Assembly: GCF_022095695.1 (NCBI RefSeq)
Contig: NZ_JAIFZM010000010.1
Location: 1 to 64,000, forward strand
Length of the DNA stretch: 64,000 bases
Direction of reading: 5' to 3'
From: Oceanobacillus jordanicus
Lineage (GTDB): Bacteria; Bacillota; Bacilli; Bacillales; Amphibacillaceae
Within the stretch, counting starts at the first letter, position 1. Each line of letters opens with the position of its first letter. The notes below the pieces were generated by a model. That model was not told the origin of the DNA. It saw only the letters and a program-made list of their open reading frames with translations, and made no database searches. The translations under genes and the position numbers were made by a program. Positions 26,707-35,004 of this stretch are shown piece after piece.

Positions 26707-27357
26707 CTATAGCTCTTTAATTGCTTCTTTAATCGTCTTACCACCATTCACAATTTGGAACTCTTTTCCGATCGTATTCTTATCTTCTAGGCATGCTTCA
26801 ATAACTTTGGCAACATCTTCTCTGGAAATTTGCCCACGTCCCACATCCATACCTGCTTCAATTTTACCAGTTCCTTCTTCATTTGTAAGTCCACCAGGAT
26901 GGATAATGGTATAATCCAAATCGGTTGCACGTAACCATTCATCTGCATAATGTTTGGCTGCAACATATGGAGCAAAGGAAGAAGGTGCTTCCTGAATGGC
27001 TTCCCGTCTTGTATCAAAGGAACTAATCATGATAAATCGCTTCACACCGGCCTTCTTGGCAGCTTCTATTGTTTTGACTGCACCATCCAAATCAACCATA
27101 ATAGTTTTGTCTTTCCCTGTTTTCGGTCCAGATCCGGCGGTAAATACAACTGCATCTACATCCTCAGCAGCTTTTGCAATCGAATCAATATCTTCCTCCA
27201 AGTCAACTATTGCTGTTTCTGCATTTCGTTCTACAAAATAAGTTGCCTGCTCCTTTTTACGGATCATTGCTTTTGCTTCAAGTTGATCATTTCCTTGAAT
27301 AAATGTGACAAGATGCTTACCAATTTGGCCATTTGCCCCAACTACTAATGTTTTCAA
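26707..27357 (-). CDS. NAD(P)-binding atypical SDR (YhfK/YwnB-like)
   Basis: A 216-residue Rossmann-fold protein of the atypical SDR5 group. The nucleotide motif is VVGANGQIGKHL, and FIMISSFD and YVAAKHYAD occupy the positions of the catalytic serine and YxxxK region. YTIIHPGGLTNEEGTG closes the pocket. Homologues in Bacillus (YhfK type) have no settled substrate and are often called sugar epimerase-like or quinone reductase-like. The start is TTG at 27357, which gives the usual family N-terminus and good spacing to AAAGGG. Confidence 0.8.
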   Translation of the reverse strand: MKTLVVGANGQIGKHLVTFIQGNDQLEAKAMIRKKEQATYFVERNAETAIVDLEEDIDSIAKAAEDVDAVVFTAGSGPKTGKDKTIMVDLDGAVKTIEAAKKAGVKRFIMISSFDTRREAIQEAPSSFAPYVAAKHYADEWLRATDLDYTIIHPGGLTNEEGTGKIEAGMDVGRGQISREDVAKVIEACLEDKNTIGKEFQIVNGGKTIKEAIKEL

Positions 27358-27491
27358 TGCCAACACCCTTTCTAAGATTATGAGTTATGTTACCTCTATT
27401 GTGCCCCTTTCCCTTTCTGTAAATCAATTATGCTGTTTGATCGTACTATGCTATGATAAAACAGAACCCAATAAAGGATTCTGTTCTTAAG

Positions 27492-28238
27492 TTATTTTGC
27501 AGTATAGCCGCCATCTACGAGAATGGTGGTTCCTGTAACAAAATCATTTTCAGCTAAAAACACGAAAGCATGTGCAACTTCTTCTGGGTTTCCTAGTCTT
27601 CCAATTGGATGTTTATCCACAAGACCATCATAAAAATCACCCAAAGATTCTTTATTTACAAGGCCTGATTCGATAAACCCTGGTGCCACGGCATTTACAC
27701 GGATGTTCTGATCAGCATACTCCAGCGCTAGTGATTTCGTTATTTGATTGACAGCACCTTTGGATGCGGCATATGCCATTGAAGTTGGTTCACCAACCGA
27801 GCCTAAAATAGAAGAAGTGCTTAGAACGACACCGCCGCCTGTTTTTATCATTTCGCGTATTGCGTATTTCGCTCCATAAAAAACACCATCCTGGTTAACT
27901 GAAATAACTCGTTTGTATTCTTCTTCGGTAACCTCATGAGTTGGTTTCTGGATACCAATACCAGCGTTATTAACAATAATATCTACTCTGCTAAAATGTT
28001 CTACCGTTTTAGCCACCATGCTTTCAACAGATTCTTCATTTCCAGAATCTACTTTTACAAAATACATATTGTCTGAATATGTTTGTTTTAATTCATTTTC
28101 AGCAGCTAGTCCACCTTCTTCATTGAAATCAGCAATAACAACCTTCGCACCCTTTGCTAGAAAAGCTTCAACAGTTGCTAAACCAATACCAGATGCTCCA
28201 CCTGTAACAATTGCAACTTTATTTGTTAAATCTGTCAT
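27492..28238 (-). CDS. Classical SDR family oxidoreductase
   Basis: A 248-residue NAD(P)-dependent short-chain dehydrogenase. The TGGASGIG cofactor motif (residues 12-19), NNAGIG, the catalytic serine in STSSILGS, and YAASK are all intact, and the end FVTGTTILVDGGYTAK is typical. The family includes 3-oxoacyl reductases, glucose dehydrogenases and acetoin reductases. Nothing in the context settles the substrate. GAGGAGG precedes the ATG. It is on the same strand as the neighbouring hydrolase and SDR genes, but gaps exceed 100 bases. Confidence 0.9.
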   Translation of the reverse strand: MTDLTNKVAIVTGGASGIGLATVEAFLAKGAKVVIADFNEEGGLAAENELKQTYSDNMYFVKVDSGNEESVESMVAKTVEHFSRVDIIVNNAGIGIQKPTHEVTEEEYKRVISVNQDGVFYGAKYAIREMIKTGGGVVLSTSSILGSVGEPTSMAYAASKGAVNQITKSLALEYADQNIRVNAVAPGFIESGLVNKESLGDFYDGLVDKHPIGRLGNPEEVAHAFVFLAENDFVTGTTILVDGGYTAK

Positions 28239-28346
28239 ATTATCTTCCTCCTCTTATTATAGGAAAAGTTATACCCATGCATCTTATTATGCTCACTTTT
28301 GTATTCTTCCCTTATAAGATTTGAAAGAAACACGAGGGTTTCTTTG

Positions 28347-29159
28347 TCACTCCATTATCGTCCTATCCAGCCATTCATTCACTAATTTCTGGAATAGATC
28401 TGCTTGTTCAATTTGTACATAATGTCCTGCTTGTTCCAGTACATTATAAGATGCCTTCTGGTAGCGATCTAGAATTTGAAAAGCATCTTTAAATCCGACC
28501 ACTACATCTTGTTTTCCAAAAATAAACGTACTTGGTTTATCAAAACTATCTTCTTCTAGCATTGTGGACAATCCATAATGCTGTTCAATTTTTGCAAGAA
28601 AGTCGTTATCAGCACAAATGATCCCCACATAAACTTCATCCCGGTAACGAACCCAATTCTTTTTATTCAACACAACGTTCTCTGAGCGAAAGGCTTCTTT
28701 TTCGCGTGGAGTCAATTTTGATAGTAATCCATCATCCTCATATAGAATAGTATGAGCGGGTAAAGTCCTTTCTCCTTTTTCAGGAATAATGACGGGACAA
28801 AGCAAGCATAGCCCATGTACAAGCTCTCGCTGGGCATCTACAATGCCACAGGCTAGGTATCCACCATACGATTCTCCCATAAGTAGGTACTGCTGATTAG
28901 GAATAATCTTTTGGATAAAATCTAAGACAGTCTCCAATATGTCATCCGCATTTTCTACTTGATGGTATTCCACTGTCTTCCCCATACCAGGTAGATCAAA
29001 ATAGATCCTTTTGAACCCAGATCTCTCCAGAAAGATCGGTTCCATACAACCTTTCATAAGTCGGTGATCAACACCAAAACCATGTATCATGATTATGGGG
29101 ATACCATCTCCAATCATCTCATAGTAGATTGATGCTTTCGTTACACTACAATATGGCAT
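28347..29159 (-). CDS. Alpha/beta hydrolase
   Basis: A 270-residue alpha/beta hydrolase. The oxyanion strand is IIMIHGFGVDHR, the nucleophile elbow is GESYGG, the acid is in the strand FIFGKQDVV, and AGHYVQIEQ supplies the catalytic histidine. Such enzymes hydrolyse esters, amides or similar bonds. The length suits a cytoplasmic esterase or a peptidase of the proline iminopeptidase type. The substrate is unknown. A strong ATG begins MPYCSVTKASIYYEM, with GGGAGGCG upstream. Confidence 0.85.
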   Translation of the reverse strand: MPYCSVTKASIYYEMIGDGIPIIMIHGFGVDHRLMKGCMEPIFLERSGFKRIYFDLPGMGKTVEYHQVENADDILETVLDFIQKIIPNQQYLLMGESYGGYLACGIVDAQRELVHGLCLLCPVIIPEKGERTLPAHTILYEDDGLLSKLTPREKEAFRSENVVLNKKNWVRYRDEVYVGIICADNDFLAKIEQHYGLSTMLEEDSFDKPSTFIFGKQDVVVGFKDAFQILDRYQKASYNVLEQAGHYVQIEQADLFQKLVNEWLDRTIME

Positions 29160-29364
29160 AGGACGCCTCCCTTATTTTTAAATAGTTATATGTAACAAGA
29201 CTACTAACGCTTTTTCATAAAGGGAAACTTCATGTTTTAAGTGGGTTTGCAACGGGATAAATTAGAGAATAATCTCCTTTAATTACAATATCCATGTATT
29301 CTAGCCCTTTTTTCTTGTATAGTTAGAATAATTAAGAAAAAATGATGACTTTGGAGGATATTTA

Positions 29365-30216
29365 ATGAGAAAAATTATCTTATCGACAGAAAGCGGAGCC
29401 GATTTACCAGCAGATTTAGCTGCAGCCCACAATATTCAAGTTGTCCCAATGCACGTCATCATGGATGGGAAGGACTATCTAGATGGTTCTTTACCTGTAC
29501 AAGACATATATGATTATTATGATCGTACCAAAAAAATACCTTCCACAACATCCACAAATGCACATGAATACGAAGAATTCTTTTCAAAGATAAATAAAGA
29601 CCATCCTGATTGCATGATTGTCCATATCGGCTATACATCCAAAGCCTCTTCCTCTTTCCAACATGCAGTGATAGCTTCAGAAGAATTTGATAATCTCATC
29701 CTCATTGACGCTTTAAATGTCACAGGTGGGCTAACAGCCATCGTTATGTTCGCTGCCCAACTGTTAGAAAAAGAACCAGGAATAGAGCCAACTTCACTTG
29801 TACAAAAAATTGAAACCATCATACCGAAATCCAAGCTTGCTTTCGTACCTGGCAGCTTAGACTTTTTACGAGCAGGTGGACGCGTAAGTAATGTGGCTTA
29901 TCTTGGAGGTGCCTTGCTAAAATTAAAGCCCAGAATAGAACTAATTGATGGCCACCTTGTGTCCAATAAAAAATATCGTGGAAAAATGAGCAGTGTTGCA
30001 GAAAAATTCATCCGAGAATACTTCAATCAATACGATATTAACAGAGAGCAATTATATCTAATTTACTCTATCGGTCTTGGAGAAGATATTAAAAATAGAA
30101 TGGAAGAAATTGCAACCGAACATGGCTTCAAGAATATAACTTGGATGCAAGCTGGTGCAATGATATCCACCCATTCTGGCCCTGGTGGTTTTGGAGTAGC
30201 GGGGATAGAAGCATAA
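29365..30216 (+). CDS. DegV family fatty-acid-binding protein
   Basis: A 283-residue DegV protein. These proteins bind a long-chain fatty acid in a deep pocket, and FakB members present it to the FakA kinase for phospholipid synthesis. Visible signatures are the N-terminal STESGADLP, the PSTTSTN segment that contacts the carboxylate, and FVPGSLDFLRAGGRVS with SHSGPGGFGV near the end. TTGGAGG lies upstream of ATG. No fakA is nearby, as is common for FakB paralogues. Confidence 0.9.
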   Translation: MRKIILSTESGADLPADLAAAHNIQVVPMHVIMDGKDYLDGSLPVQDIYDYYDRTKKIPSTTSTNAHEYEEFFSKINKDHPDCMIVHIGYTSKASSSFQHAVIASEEFDNLILIDALNVTGGLTAIVMFAAQLLEKEPGIEPTSLVQKIETIIPKSKLAFVPGSLDFLRAGGRVSNVAYLGGALLKLKPRIELIDGHLVSNKKYRGKMSSVAEKFIREYFNQYDINREQLYLIYSIGLGEDIKNRMEEIATEHGFKNITWMQAGAMISTHSGPGGFGVAGIEA

Positions 30217-30269
30217 AGGACATTAACACAAAATAAGTGTGCGTTTATTGGTTAAAGCAATTTAAATAG

Positions 30270-30360
30270 TTCTAAACAAAAAGAAGTAACCGCCCCTTCA
30301 ACCAGTGCGATTACTTCTTTTTAAATAACTATCTATGTTCAACCGCTCTTTATGCGGATG
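30270..30360. pseudogene. Decayed 3' part of a type I toxin-antitoxin cassette
   Basis: Bases 30270-30296 are identical to 47796-47822, the end of the toxin reading frame and start of its terminator. Bases 30339-30360 are identical to 47869-47890, inside the antitoxin RNA. Between them is the same kind of terminator hairpin with changed loop. The toxin start, its ribosome binding site and the antitoxin promoter are absent. The remnant now sits between degV and the 3' end of the SEC-C gene. Confidence 0.75.
30278..30322. terminator. Bidirectional terminator between degV and the SEC-C gene
   Basis: AAAAAGAAGTAA pairs with TTACTTCTTTTT across a 21-base loop. It is inherited from the decayed toxin-antitoxin cassette and now lies 62 bases after degV and 50 bases after the SEC-C stop on the other strand. 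Confidence 0.8.
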
Positions 30361-30371
30361 GGAAGTACCCT

Positions 30372-31586
30372 CTACCTCCCACAGCATTTCTTATACTTTT
30401 TTCCACTTCCACATGGGCATGGTTCATTTCTGCCAACTTTCTTATTTTCTGTGGGTATTGGCGAATTCTTTTTAGCTTTCACCAAGGGATGTAGTTCAGA
30501 TTCACTTTTTTCTCTTATCTCTATTGGCGAAAAGCCTTTTAGGAACCACTGTTTCGTGTTATTCATTAAGTTTACAACATAATCTGTTAACTGTTGGACG
30601 CTCTCCATGCTTTCAAGTTCTATTACCTTACTCAAATAATCTATAACCTCCCCTAGCTCATCGCCAATTAGCGTTGCATATACACACTCTTCTACAATTT
30701 CGTCAGCTTCCTCTTTATCCATTTCATAATTTCGGGTTAGGTACTGGACCAAATGCATATAACTTTGGTTTCTTTCTAAATAATCAGGTTTACCAGCACG
30801 GAGTAATTGTTCTTTTGTATAGGGGAAGAATTGCAAATTATTTCTCTGTTTATGTTCCAGTTTCACTTTTTTTGGATTAATCACTCTCCAATGAGAGAAC
30901 CCTTCCCGATCACTATACATTTCCTCTTGGTACACATTAGCTTCATAAATGACTTCAAAATAATCCTTAAGGTCGAGTTGCTCTTTCGTATAGGTTTCTA
31001 GCATTTTTTCTAATTGTGTGACACTCAATGTTCCATAATAATATAAAAGGCCCCTTGTCAGCTTAATCCAATCGGTATTTCTTTTGACTATAGACCTTAC
31101 TTGTAAATTATTATTCAGCTTCAAAATTGGGGCCACCAGCTCTTCTGGTAATGATAATATCTTTTCCCCTTGATATATCCCTGAGTACACTAAACCAGTT
31201 GCTCGCAGGTAGATAATTTGTTCTATTTCTAAATCTGGAGCTGGAATAGAACCGCCTTTACGCGCGATCTTAACTAGTAGACCAAACCGCTCTTCATCAA
31301 AACGCAGGCAAGTCGTTTCCAGCAATTCTGGAATCTTTTCTTGATAAAAGGAAATAAGCTCTTCTTTTCTTAAGTTACTAATTCCTTTTAACTGTAAATG
31401 TCTTCTTATATTATCTAACTCATTTTTCTTATATCTGCTGAGCCCCTCTTTTAGTGAAAAGGGTATCTCTAATTCACTCCAATATTTCTTATATTCCTTT
31501 ACTGCCAAATCTTTTTGCGCCTCTGTTAATCCGCTTAAAGCGTTTCTCAATGTATCTTCCAATTCCTGATTTATTTTATTACTCAC
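30372..31586 (-). CDS. SEC-C zinc-motif protein of unknown function
   Basis: A 404-residue soluble protein ending in VGRNEPCPCGSGKKYKKCCGR, the SEC-C zinc-binding motif first described at the C-terminus of SecA. Residues about 20-75 (SRYKKNELDNIRRHL, LRKEELISFYQ) look like a helical SAP- or Rho-N-type module. The middle is helical and unrecognised. Such SEC-C proteins of Bacillota have no assigned role. The start ATG is preceded by AAGGGAG. It is monocistronic. Confidence 0.8.
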   Translation of the reverse strand: MSNKINQELEDTLRNALSGLTEAQKDLAVKEYKKYWSELEIPFSLKEGLSRYKKNELDNIRRHLQLKGISNLRKEELISFYQEKIPELLETTCLRFDEERFGLLVKIARKGGSIPAPDLEIEQIIYLRATGLVYSGIYQGEKILSLPEELVAPILKLNNNLQVRSIVKRNTDWIKLTRGLLYYYGTLSVTQLEKMLETYTKEQLDLKDYFEVIYEANVYQEEMYSDREGFSHWRVINPKKVKLEHKQRNNLQFFPYTKEQLLRAGKPDYLERNQSYMHLVQYLTRNYEMDKEEADEIVEECVYATLIGDELGEVIDYLSKVIELESMESVQQLTDYVVNLMNNTKQWFLKGFSPIEIREKSESELHPLVKAKKNSPIPTENKKVGRNEPCPCGSGKKYKKCCGR

Positions 31587-31875
31587 TTTTAAAAGACTCC
31601 CTTTCTAGGCAGGGGCAAATTATATCTGATTAAACCTCAAGCCATTTAATATTTCATCATCTGCTTTTATAACATTTTTAAGGATAACCTAGAAAGTAAC
31701 AAGCATGAAGATACTACTAATCTCTCTAATTATCTTCTACACATTCTATAATTCCATTGTATTGTATTTCGGTATATTATTCATTACATACACCAAATTT
31801 CATACAAAATCGACAGAATATACATATAATATGCTACAATAGTAATAGATTTTTTCCAAAAAGGGGCAGCTCCAA

Positions 31876-32043
31876 ATGGTCGAAAAAGTAAAAGATACAT
31901 TTCTTAAGTTTACAGAATTAAAGGAACAAAAAGGTATTAAGCTACTGGGAAACTTCCTATTAGTTCTATCCGTTATTGTCATGGGACTAATAATATGTAC
32001 AGTAGTCTATTTTTTTGTTGCTGATTTTTTATACAATAATTAA
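31876..32043 (+). CDS. Small membrane protein, unknown
   Basis: A 55-residue reading frame. The N-terminal half is charged (MVEKVKDTFLKFTELKEQK) and the second half is one membrane helix (LLVLSVIVMGLIICTVVYFF). AAGGGG lies about ten bases before the ATG. The size, clear helix and stop just before the next promoter favour a real gene, but no family is recognised and there is no other support. Confidence 0.45.
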   Translation: MVEKVKDTFLKFTELKEQKGIKLLGNFLLVLSVIVMGLIICTVVYFFVADFLYNN

Positions 32044-32111
32044 ATAAAAGGTTCATCTACAAATTAACCCGAAACTACATGGTTGACTTAATACCCGTTC
32101 GTGTATATTAT

Positions 32112-32135
32112 AGATATTGTAAGTCTACGATTAAG
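32112..32135. promoter_or_regulatory. Operator-like site upstream of the Rrf2 gene
   Basis: AGATATTGT, AAGTCT, ACGATTAAG: the left half and the spacer match the two dyads at 32595-32618 and 32670-32693, while the right half is degenerate. It lies just before the ribosome binding site of the Rrf2 gene, which suggests autoregulation. Confidence 0.45.
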
Positions 32136-32150
32136 GAGTACAATTTTATT

Positions 32151-32552
32151 ATGAAATTTTCAAAGGCTACAAACTACGCTTTGCATACAATGCTATTCCT
32201 AGTTAAAGCAGAAACGGATAAACCGATTGGTGTTCAGCAATTAGCTGAATCTCAAGATGTTTCTCCCACATACCTTTCCAAGATATTAACAAAACTTGTA
32301 AAAGCACGCTTGATTGATTCGATCTCAGGTGCACAGGGAGGATATAAATTATCCCGGAATAGAGATGAGATTAATTTCTTAGACATTATTCATGCAATAG
32401 AGGGAACAGCTTCCTTATTTGAATGTGACTTTCACCACAATAACGGATGCCTCATCCAAGCTGAAATTAAGAATGCTGAGGAAAAAATGAATGAGCATCT
32501 TAGGAAAACAAAATTGATTGATTTGGTAAAAAAGGAACTGCGTTTATCATAA
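32151..32552 (+). CDS. Rrf2 family transcriptional regulator
   Basis: A 133-residue Rrf2 protein. The winged helix spans about residues 2-60 (KATNYALHTMLFL, then VSPTYLSKILTKLVKARLI), and GAQGGYKLSR is the family wing. Only two cysteines, C87 (FECDF) and C95 (NGCLIQ), lie in the region where Fe-S members such as IscR have three. It may be a thiol-based sensor instead. The ATG at 32151 has AAGGAG 12 bases away, longer than usual. It heads a set with a TrxB-like flavoprotein and a methyltransferase, and near-perfect dyads upstream of the flavoprotein are likely its operators. Confidence 0.88.
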   Translation: MKFSKATNYALHTMLFLVKAETDKPIGVQQLAESQDVSPTYLSKILTKLVKARLIDSISGAQGGYKLSRNRDEINFLDIIHAIEGTASLFECDFHHNNGCLIQAEIKNAEEKMNEHLRKTKLIDLVKKELRLS

Positions 32553-32594
32553 CTTCATTTCCGTTATGGTAAACATATTTTTAAGCGCATTACA

Positions 32595-32618
32595 GATATT
32601 AAGAGTCTTTAATATCTT
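32595..32618. promoter_or_regulatory. Dyad operator O1 upstream of the TrxB-like gene
   Basis: A perfect inverted repeat AGATATTAA - GAGTCT - TTAATATCT. Its spacing and palindromic form suit an Rrf2 dimer. Confidence 0.6.
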
Positions 32619-32669
32619 CCTGGGTGGTGGTGTCTTATATAGTAAAGGATGTTTTTTTATGCAAATTAT

Positions 32670-32693
32670 AGATATCAACAGTCTTTAATATCT
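32670..32693. promoter_or_regulatory. Dyad operator O2 upstream of the TrxB-like gene
   Basis: AGATATCAA - CAGTCT - TTAATATCT, 8 of 9 paired, 75 bases from O1 start to start. It ends 19 bases before the flavoprotein ATG, where binding would block translation initiation or promoter clearance. Confidence 0.6.
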
Positions 32694-32712
32694 TTCAAAG
32701 GAGATGACATAA

Positions 32713-33612
32713 ATGAGATATGATTGCGTCATAATTGGTGGAGGGCCAGCTGGGTTGAATGCTGCACTAGTACTAGGAAGAGCAAGGCGCAGCGTGGCTT
32801 TAATTGATGGTAACAAACCGAGAAATGCAGTAACGCACGCTTCACATGGGTTTATTACAAGAGACGGTGTAACACCAACTGAATTTCGTACAATAGCAGC
32901 AAATGAATTATTACGATACCCTACCATTGACCATTTACAAGCAGAGGTATCTTCTGTTGAAAAAGTGGATGCTGGATTTGAGGTTCGAGATTCTTCTGGC
33001 TTTGTTTATAAAGCAAGAAAAGTCATCTTGGCTACAGGGGTAAGCGAAATCTTTCCTAAAATTGAAGGATTCTATTCCTTTTACGGTAAAAGTTTATTCG
33101 TATGCCCCTATTGCGACGGCTGGGAGCATCGTGATCAGCCGTTAGTTATCGTATCTGAATCACCTCACGTATTTCATTATGCAAAAACAATCTACAATTG
33201 GAGTAAGGACTTAGTTGTTTGTACAAATGGTCATGCTCTCCTGGATGATGAACAAAAGGAGAAATTGGAAGCAAAAGGAATTAAGATAATGGAACAAGCT
33301 GTTTCCTCTTTTCTTGGACAAAGTGGCCAGCTTGAAAAGGTTCGCTTCAAAAATGGAACAGAAATAAAGCGAAGGGCTGGCTTTGTCATGTCAGAAATGG
33401 TGCCTAATATACAACTCGTTGAAAACTTAGGCTGTGAAAAGGAGCAATCAGGCACATTAAAAACCGATGATTTTGGTCGTACTTCGATAAAAGATTTATA
33501 TATTGCCGGGGATGCCTCCTATGTGAATCCATCTCAATTAATCTTTGCTGCAGCAGATGGTAGTCGAACAGCAGCTGCTGTAAATATGGATTTAACAGAA
33601 GAAGATTTTTAG
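32713..33612 (+). CDS. Thioredoxin reductase-like NAD(P)/FAD oxidoreductase
   Basis: A 299-residue flavoprotein of the low-molecular-weight thioredoxin reductase class. The FAD motif is IIGGGPAGLNAA, the redox CxxC is C131-P-Y-C134 (VCPYCDGW), and IAGDASY is the second FAD motif. It lacks the exact GGGxS NADPH pattern of true TrxB, having VSESPH there, so the electron donor or acceptor may differ. AAAGGAG precedes the ATG. It follows an Rrf2 gene and two dyads, consistent with thiol- or oxidant-induced expression. Confidence 0.85.
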   Translation: MRYDCVIIGGGPAGLNAALVLGRARRSVALIDGNKPRNAVTHASHGFITRDGVTPTEFRTIAANELLRYPTIDHLQAEVSSVEKVDAGFEVRDSSGFVYKARKVILATGVSEIFPKIEGFYSFYGKSLFVCPYCDGWEHRDQPLVIVSESPHVFHYAKTIYNWSKDLVVCTNGHALLDDEQKEKLEAKGIKIMEQAVSSFLGQSGQLEKVRFKNGTEIKRRAGFVMSEMVPNIQLVENLGCEKEQSGTLKTDDFGRTSIKDLYIAGDASYVNPSQLIFAAADGSRTAAAVNMDLTEEDF

Positions 33613-33656
33613 CTTATGAGATAGACTTTAATCAAGAACGAATAGGAGGAAGTAAT

Positions 33657-34253
33657 GTGGAACAAAATGTTTTTGAACAGCTAGCAAAGAGATATGATTC
33701 AGAAGAAAGAATAGAATTAGCAAACGTAATTGTGAAAGAAGTGAAATCAGAATTACCAAACAGTAAATCAAAGTCTCTTCTGGACTATGGTAGCGGTACT
33801 GGTCTCGTTAGTTTAGAATTAATCGATTTAGTGGATTCTGTCGTTTTAGTCGACTCATCTAAACAAATGACGGACGTTGCGCAAGCGAAAATTAACAAAA
33901 GGGGTATTAACAATGCAACAGCAGTTTACTCAAATTTCACTCAAGAAACTCCTACACTTAAGGCAGACATCATTCTAACATCTCTTGTCCTTCTTCATAT
34001 CCCGGATACGAAGAAAATCTTACAACAGCTGTTCCAGGTTTTAAATAGTGGTGGCAAGTTAATCATTGTTGATTTTGACAAAAACGATAAAATAAGTCAT
34101 CCAAAAGTACACAACGGTTTTACTCATGAAGAAATGAAAAATTACTTAACAGAAGTTGGCTTTAGATCAACTCAAATCAAGACATTTCATCATGGAACAC
34201 GGATTTTTATGAATCAAGATGCTTCCATGTTTATCTCAAGTAGCATAAAGTAA
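33657..34253 (+). CDS. Class I SAM-dependent methyltransferase
   Basis: A 198-residue Rossmann-fold methyltransferase. Motif I is LLDYGSGTGLVS near residue 41, the acidic residue after the second strand is VVLVDSS, and ILTSLVLLHIPD is motif IV. The start is GTG at 33657, with AGGAGG seven bases upstream. It lies 44 bases after the TrxB-like gene, so it is probably in its operon. Small-molecule substrates are likely for this type; none is shown. Confidence 0.85.
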   Translation: MEQNVFEQLAKRYDSEERIELANVIVKEVKSELPNSKSKSLLDYGSGTGLVSLELIDLVDSVVLVDSSKQMTDVAQAKINKRGINNATAVYSNFTQETPTLKADIILTSLVLLHIPDTKKILQQLFQVLNSGGKLIIVDFDKNDKISHPKVHNGFTHEEMKNYLTEVGFRSTQIKTFHHGTRIFMNQDASMFISSSIK

Positions 34254-34351
34254 TAAAAGTATAAAGCGGACTCTAGCACCTAATAAGAAAAGCCACTAAT
34301 ATTCAAAGTGACTTAAATAATTATTGCTAAAGCAATTTATATACAGTTTAT

Positions 34352-34993
34352 TTATAGTAAAGCCAGCAATCTTTTGTTGCGGAGTAGAAGTGCACGTTCT
34401 GCACCAGCCAATGCTCCAATTCCCGCGATTAAGATATTTTCAATATAATTGAAATTAATTGGAGATACAAATGTTCCAAAGTTATCTGAAACCCAAGGAA
34501 TTTGAGTAATACCTTCCATTATTTGAGGAAGACCTAGAATTGCAGTTAATAATAAAAGGCAGATTGAAGTACACCCTACTAACTTACTCAGTGTAGGGTG
34601 TTTTTTCTCTAGCCTTAAGCGTAATCCTCTAACTGAATTATTAGCCGGGTGCAAAGGATATTCTTTTCCTTCATTATCAACATAGTGCATTCTCTTAATT
34701 CCATAGGAGCCTGAAGAAACTTCAATTACACCATCATCTATAGAGAAAGTAGCCGGAAGTTTTGAGTAAGCAACTTGTTTTCCAGCACGGTACAATTCAG
34801 CTCTTGGTTCTTCAACAAAATATGGATAATTTATAGCATAATCAACTAACTCACCTTTGTCATTCTTAATTTTTATATAAAATACAGTTCGAGTAAATAT
34901 ATGCCATTTCTTATAATCTTTTAACTTCTCACCGTTTCCTTCCTTAACTTTATTTAACTGTCTACGTCTTTTATTAGAACGTAACATATACAT
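34352..34993 (-). CDS. Membrane protein of unknown function
   Basis: A 213-residue protein with a basic N-terminus (RSNKRRRQLNK), a hydrophilic middle rich in strands, and two membrane helices near residues 140-162 and 185-205. The end is again basic. I do not recognise the family. Two ATG codons are possible at 34993 and 34987. It is the third gene in a line with a TetR regulator and a CPBP protease, 11 bases after the latter, so it belongs to that operon. Confidence 0.6.
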   Translation of the reverse strand: MYMLRSNKRRRQLNKVKEGNGEKLKDYKKWHIFTRTVFYIKIKNDKGELVDYAINYPYFVEEPRAELYRAGKQVAYSKLPATFSIDDGVIEVSSGSYGIKRMHYVDNEGKEYPLHPANNSVRGLRLRLEKKHPTLSKLVGCTSICLLLLTAILGLPQIMEGITQIPWVSDNFGTFVSPINFNYIENILIAGIGALAGAERALLLRNKRLLALL

Positions 34994-35004
34994 ACATCCT
35001 CTCC

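Noticed and set aside
31800-31982. Minus-strand 60-residue frame opposite the small membrane peptide
   Set aside because: It has no ribosome binding site, and the plus-strand frame has the better membrane-peptide layout.
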